DNA from: Duncaniella sp.
GTDB taxonomy: Bacteria; Bacteroidota; Bacteroidia; Bacteroidales; Muribaculaceae
Direction of reading: 5' to 3'
DNA length: 26,138 bases
Assembly: GCA_029052375.1 (NCBI GenBank)
Contig: JAIDJD010000233.1
Location: 1-26,138 of the forward strand
Both the position numbers and the translations under genes were made by a program. This document shows positions 23,349-26,138 of this stretch, piece by piece. The notes below the pieces were generated by a model that worked only from the letters and a program-made list of their open reading frames with translations, had not been told where the DNA came from and searched no databases. The number at the start of each line of letters is the position of its first letter. Position 1 is the stretch's first letter.

Positions 23349-24043
23349 ACCCTCTCGTCATCATACCGGCCCGCGGAGGCAGCAAGGGCATCCCGGGCAA
23401 GAACATCAAGCCCCTGTGCGGACGCCCCCTCATAGCCTATGCCATCGACGCCGCCCGCGCCGTGGCCCCGGACTCGCACATCATCCTCTCGACAGACTCC
23501 TCAGAGATAGCCCGCGTGGCCGAGGAGAGCGAGGGCCTCGCCGTCCCCTACACACGCCCCGAGGCTCTCGGCGGCGACAGCGTAGGCTCGCGCGAGGTGA
23601 TGCTCGACGTCATGGACTGGGCCGACAGAGAGGGCATCGCGTACGACTGTGTGCTCCTGCTCCAGCCCACATCGCCCCTGCGCACAGCCGACGACGTCCG
23701 CCGCACCCTCGAGGCCTACACCCCCGAGTGCGACATGGCCGTCACCGTATGTCCCGCCGCGGCCAACCCCTACTACGACTGCTTCGAGACCACACCCGAG
23801 GGATACCTCCACGTGGCCAAGGGAGAGGGCCTCATCACCCGACGCCAGGACGCCCCAGAGGCCTGGCAGATGAACGGCGCCGTATATGCCATAAACCCCG
23901 CGTCGCTCAGGCAGATGCCTCTCGGAGCATTCCCGAGGCGCAAGCCCGTGGCCATGCCGCGCGAGCGAAGCGCAGACCTCGACACACCGCTCGACTGGAT
24001 CATCGCGGAAACCCTCATCCAATATGCCCGGGACAATGCTTGA
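23345..24043 (+). CDS. neuA: CMP-nonulosonate cytidylyltransferase (NeuA/LegF family)
   Basis: Activates a nonulosonic acid with CTP to the CMP-sugar used by glycosyltransferases. The 232 residues fit the short cytidylyltransferase form without an esterase domain. The nucleotide-binding N-terminus is IIPARGGSKGIPGKNIKPL (6-24). LLQPTSPLRTADDV and QMNGAVYAINP (around residue 180) are typical of the family. ATG 23345 is chosen because MNPLVIIPARGG is the family start; an open frame from 22991 merely overlaps neuC. The next gene starts 20 (or 8) bases before its stop, so neuC, neuA and the nucleotidyltransferase form one translational unit. Confidence 0.92.
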   Translation: MNPLVIIPARGGSKGIPGKNIKPLCGRPLIAYAIDAARAVAPDSHIILSTDSSEIARVAEESEGLAVPYTRPEALGGDSVGSREVMLDVMDWADREGIAYDCVLLLQPTSPLRTADDVRRTLEAYTPECDMAVTVCPAAANPYYDCFETTPEGYLHVAKGEGLITRRQDAPEAWQMNGAVYAINPASLRQMPLGAFPRRKPVAMPRERSADLDTPLDWIIAETLIQYARDNA

Positions 24044-25088
24044 ACAACACTCCATATCCACCTCAGCCTCCATACTCGAGGCGCTCCACAGGCTCAACTC
24101 GCTCCCCTCGGGCGCATCCATGACCCTCATAGCCATCGACGGCGCCGGACACGCGGCCGGCACGGTGACAGACGGCGACCTGCGCCGCGGACTGCTCCGC
24201 GGGCTCCCGCTCGACGCCCCCGTGTCCGAGACCATGCACCGCACATTCCGCCACATCTCCGAGGGCCAGCCCGGCGCCGTGGAGGAGATCAGGGCCATAC
24301 GCTCGCTCGGCATCCGCCTCATCCCCGTGACAGACGCCGAGGGACGCCTCACCGACATCATCGACACCGACGCCACACCCAACCGCCTCCCCATAGGCGC
24401 CATACTCATGGCCGGAGGCAGGGGCGAGCGCCTGCGCCCGCTGACGCTCTCGACACCCAAGCCACTGCTGCGCGTCGGAGACCGCCCCATAATCGAATAC
24501 AACATCCGTGCCCTCGTGCGCATGGGTGTCAGCGACATAACCGTCACCACCAACTACCTGGCCGAGCAGATAGAGGAATACTTCAGGCAGACGCGCCCCG
24601 GGGTCCGGACCGTCCGCGAGCCCTTCGCGATGGGCACACTCGGCTCTGCCACCCTCTGTCGTGTGCCCGAAGAGGGCGACACCCTCGTGATGAACGCCGA
24701 CCTGCTCACAAACATCAGCCTCGAAGACCTCTACCTCCACCACAGGGCCATGAAGGCAGACATCACCATGGCCGCCATACCCTACAATGTATCGGTGCCA
24801 TTCGCCATACTCTCCACAGACCATGACAGGCCCATCGTCAACGGACTGAGAGAAAAGCCCTCGTACTCCTACCTGGCCAACGCCGGCATCTACCTCATCT
24901 CCAACCGCCTGCTCTCGCGCCTCCCCGCCGGAGAGCGCACAGACGCCCCCGACTTCATCGAGGAAGCCATAGCCTCGGGCGCCACAGTCACATTCTATCC
25001 CATCTCCGGGACATGGATAGACATCGGCTCGCCCACAGACTATCAACGCGCCTGCGAACTTATGGAAACTATAAGAGTTGAAAGTTGA
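24024..25088 (+). CDS. CBS-pair sugar-1-phosphate nucleotidyltransferase (PtmE-like)
   Basis: 354 residues from ATG 24024 (an ATG at 24036 is equally possible). Residues about 8-120 hold two CBS motifs (TVTDGDLRRGLLRG; SLGIRLIPVTDAEGRLTDII), and 124-345 a nucleotidyltransferase fold with LMAGGRGERLRPLTLSTPKP (128-147) and FAMGTLGSA. This architecture is that of PtmE, the glucosamine-1-phosphate guanylyltransferase of Campylobacter legionaminate synthesis, and of related sugar-phosphate nucleotidyltransferases. With neuC and neuA it suggests a GDP-sugar-based nonulosonate route. CBS domains suggest adenine-nucleotide control. The last codons and the stop (GAA AGT TGA) lie inside an AGTTGAA heptad repeat, so the C-terminus is set by repeat DNA. 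Mannose-1-phosphate as substrate remains possible. Confidence 0.85.
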   Translation: MPGTMLEQHSISTSASILEALHRLNSLPSGASMTLIAIDGAGHAAGTVTDGDLRRGLLRGLPLDAPVSETMHRTFRHISEGQPGAVEEIRAIRSLGIRLIPVTDAEGRLTDIIDTDATPNRLPIGAILMAGGRGERLRPLTLSTPKPLLRVGDRPIIEYNIRALVRMGVSDITVTTNYLAEQIEEYFRQTRPGVRTVREPFAMGTLGSATLCRVPEEGDTLVMNADLLTNISLEDLYLHHRAMKADITMAAIPYNVSVPFAILSTDHDRPIVNGLREKPSYSYLANAGIYLISNRLLSRLPAGERTDAPDFIEEAIASGATVTFYPISGTWIDIGSPTDYQRACELMETIRVES

Positions 25089-25208
25089 AAGACTTTAGTA
25101 TAAAGATATAAGCCTCTCTCAAACCCAACCCTCGACATTCAACTCCAAACCCTCGACTACAAAGTCTCTCAACTCTCAACGTTCAACTCTCAACTTTCAA
25201 CTATAAAT
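25076..25208. repeat. Heptad repeat array between the nucleotidyltransferase gene and obg
   Basis: The gap starts with AGTTGAA-AGTTGAA-AGACTTT (25076-25096) and ends with TCTCAAC, TCTCAAC, GTTCAAC, TCTCAAC, TTTCAAC in exact 7-base steps (25167-25201). In between, TCGAC/TCAAC/CAAAC motifs recur every 7 bases (from 25132) with a 2-base shift before the last run. The two ends are complementary in type (AGTTGAAAG versus CTTTCAACT), so the transcript could fold back. The array includes the stop codon of the preceding gene and abuts the obg ATG. Confidence 0.85.
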
Positions 25209-26104
25209 GGCTGACAGCAACTTCATAGACTATGTCAAAGTCCTCTGCCGCAGCGGCAAGGGAGGCGCAGGCTCGCGCCACTTCCACAGAGCCAAATATG
25301 TACCCAAAGGAGGCCCCGACGGAGGCGACGGAGGCCGCGGAGGCCACATCATACTCCGAGGCAACAAGCATATGTGGACCCTCCTGCCACTGAGGTACAG
25401 GCGCCACATCTTCGCCGGCAACGGCCAGAGCGGAGGCGCAGGACGCTCGTTCGGCAAGGACGGCGAGGACGTAACGGTAGACGTGCCCTGCGGCACCGTG
25501 GTCTTCGACGCCGAGACAGGCGAATTTCTCTGCGAGGTGACAGCCGACGGCGAGGAGGTCAAGCTCCTGAAGGGCGGCCGCGGAGGCCTCGGCAACTGGC
25601 ACTTCAAGTCGGCCACAAACCGCACCCCGCGCTATGCCCAGCCCGGCGAGCCTGCCATAGAGAAGAGCATCATCATGGAGCTCAAGCTCCTGGCCGACGT
25701 AGGCCTCGTAGGATTTCCCAACGCCGGCAAGTCCACCCTCCTCTCCGCCATCTCGGCCGCCCGTCCGAAGATAGCCGACTATCCCTTCACCACCATGGAG
25801 CCCCAGCTCGGCATCGTGGAATACCGCGGCGGACGCTCGTTTGTCATGGCCGACATCCCCGGCATCATCGAGGGCGCCAGCGAGGGCAAGGGCCTCGGGC
25901 TCCGATTCCTGCGCCACATAGAGCGCAACGCCGTGCTCCTCTTCATGGTGCCCGCCGACGCCGACGACATCAAGGCCCAGTATGACATCCTCTCGGCCGA
26001 GCTCGAGAAGTTCAACCCCCAGCTGGCCGACAAACCCCGTGTCCTGGCCATCTCCAAGAGCGATATGCTCGACGAGGAGCTCATGCAGGAGATAATCCCC
26101 ACCC
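25207..26104 (+). CDS. obg: GTPase Obg/CgtA (3' end cut off by contig edge)
   Basis: Ribosome-assembly and stress GTPase. ATG at 25207; 299 codons are present of a usual 380-odd, the rest being lost at the contig end. The N-terminal Obg domain (1-158) has the glycine-rich stretches KGGPDGGDGGRGG (34-46) and GNGQSGGAGRSFGKDGED. The G domain shows G1 GFPNAGKST (169-177), G2 TT (195-196), G3 DIPG (216-219) and G4 SKSD (283-286). After Thr299 the frame would read into adapter sequence and must not be translated further. In many Bacteroidales obg follows adk; here the nonulosonate cassette and a repeat array precede it. Confidence 0.96.
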
Positions 26105-26138
26105 CTGTCTCTTATACAAATCACCGAGCCCACGAGAC
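26105..26138. other. Nextera transposase-adapter sequence (sequencing artefact)
   Basis: The last 34 bases begin CTGTCTCTTATACA and end CCGAGCCCACGAGAC. This is the Illumina Nextera read-2 transposase adapter (19-bp mosaic end plus tail) with two mismatches, at 26119 (A for C) and 26123 (A for T). It is not genomic. The contig was not trimmed and probably ends on a few noisy read-through reads. Confidence 0.95.

Noticed and set aside
25076..25208. CRISPR array
   Set aside because: Units are 7 bases long and degenerate, with no 25-37-base repeats and spacers and no cas genes.
25201..26133. A 310-codon minus-strand open frame
   Set aside because: It starts inside the adapter sequence and is antisense to obg.
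1..26138. tRNA or rRNA genes and prophage
   Set aside because: I saw no cloverleaf-like gene, rRNA segment, or phage structural or integrase gene in any gap, although this was by eye only.

Overview
The window looks like a GC-rich member of the Bacteroidales (Bacteroidota). The evidence is the gene content and order: rplY-pth-S4 protein, ftsY-rimO, pdxJ-exbB-exbD-tonB, DUF4494-yggS, an NAD kinase next to the ACT-like tail of the usual CBS protein, TAnnTTTG-type -7 promoter boxes, and almost no Shine-Dalgarno sequences. I would guess a gut lineage near Muribaculaceae or Rikenellaceae, but the family is not proven. The piece is a draft-assembly contig: its last 34 bases match the Illumina Nextera transposase adapter, and its first 250 bases are a tandem repeat.

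Layout. Bases 1-327 hold two copies of a 132-bp tandem repeat rich in GCGTCC palindromes, plus a terminator hairpin. Genes from 328 to 18139 all lie on the minus strand. In transcription order they are: an ACT-like tail protein and nadK; a glycine-zipper OmpA lipoprotein; a REP-associated Y1 transposase with a DprA-like C-terminal extension, next to a cluster of palindromes; an EamA transporter and a tricorn-type protease; rplY, pth and an S4 protein; then ftsY-rimO-menF-SGNH-SGNH-MBOAT, closely spaced and probably one operon. From 18270 onward everything is on the plus strand: pdxJ-exbB-exbD-tonB (vitamin B6 synthesis and TonB energisation), DUF4494-yggS, a three-gene nonulosonic-acid (sialic/legionaminic-type) cassette, and a truncated obg.

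How the genes work together. The two SGNH proteins plus the MBOAT protein look like an AlgI/J/X-type O-acetylation machine for an envelope or exported glycan. The NeuC, NeuA and CBS-nucleotidyltransferase genes supply steps towards a CMP-nonulosonate, so two separate loci point to surface-glycan decoration. ExbB, ExbD and TonB energise outer-membrane receptors. Most other genes are housekeeping (SRP receptor, S12 methylthiotransferase, L25, peptidyl-tRNA hydrolase, NAD kinase, Obg).

The most unusual layer is non-coding. Five intergenic gaps are built largely of degenerate heptanucleotide repeats (AGTTGAA, TCTCAAC, GGAGAAT, TTAGAAT and GTTTAAA types). They run right up to, or into, start and stop codons and several form inverted repeats. 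Together with the transposase and its palindromes they are the best candidates here for something poorly described.
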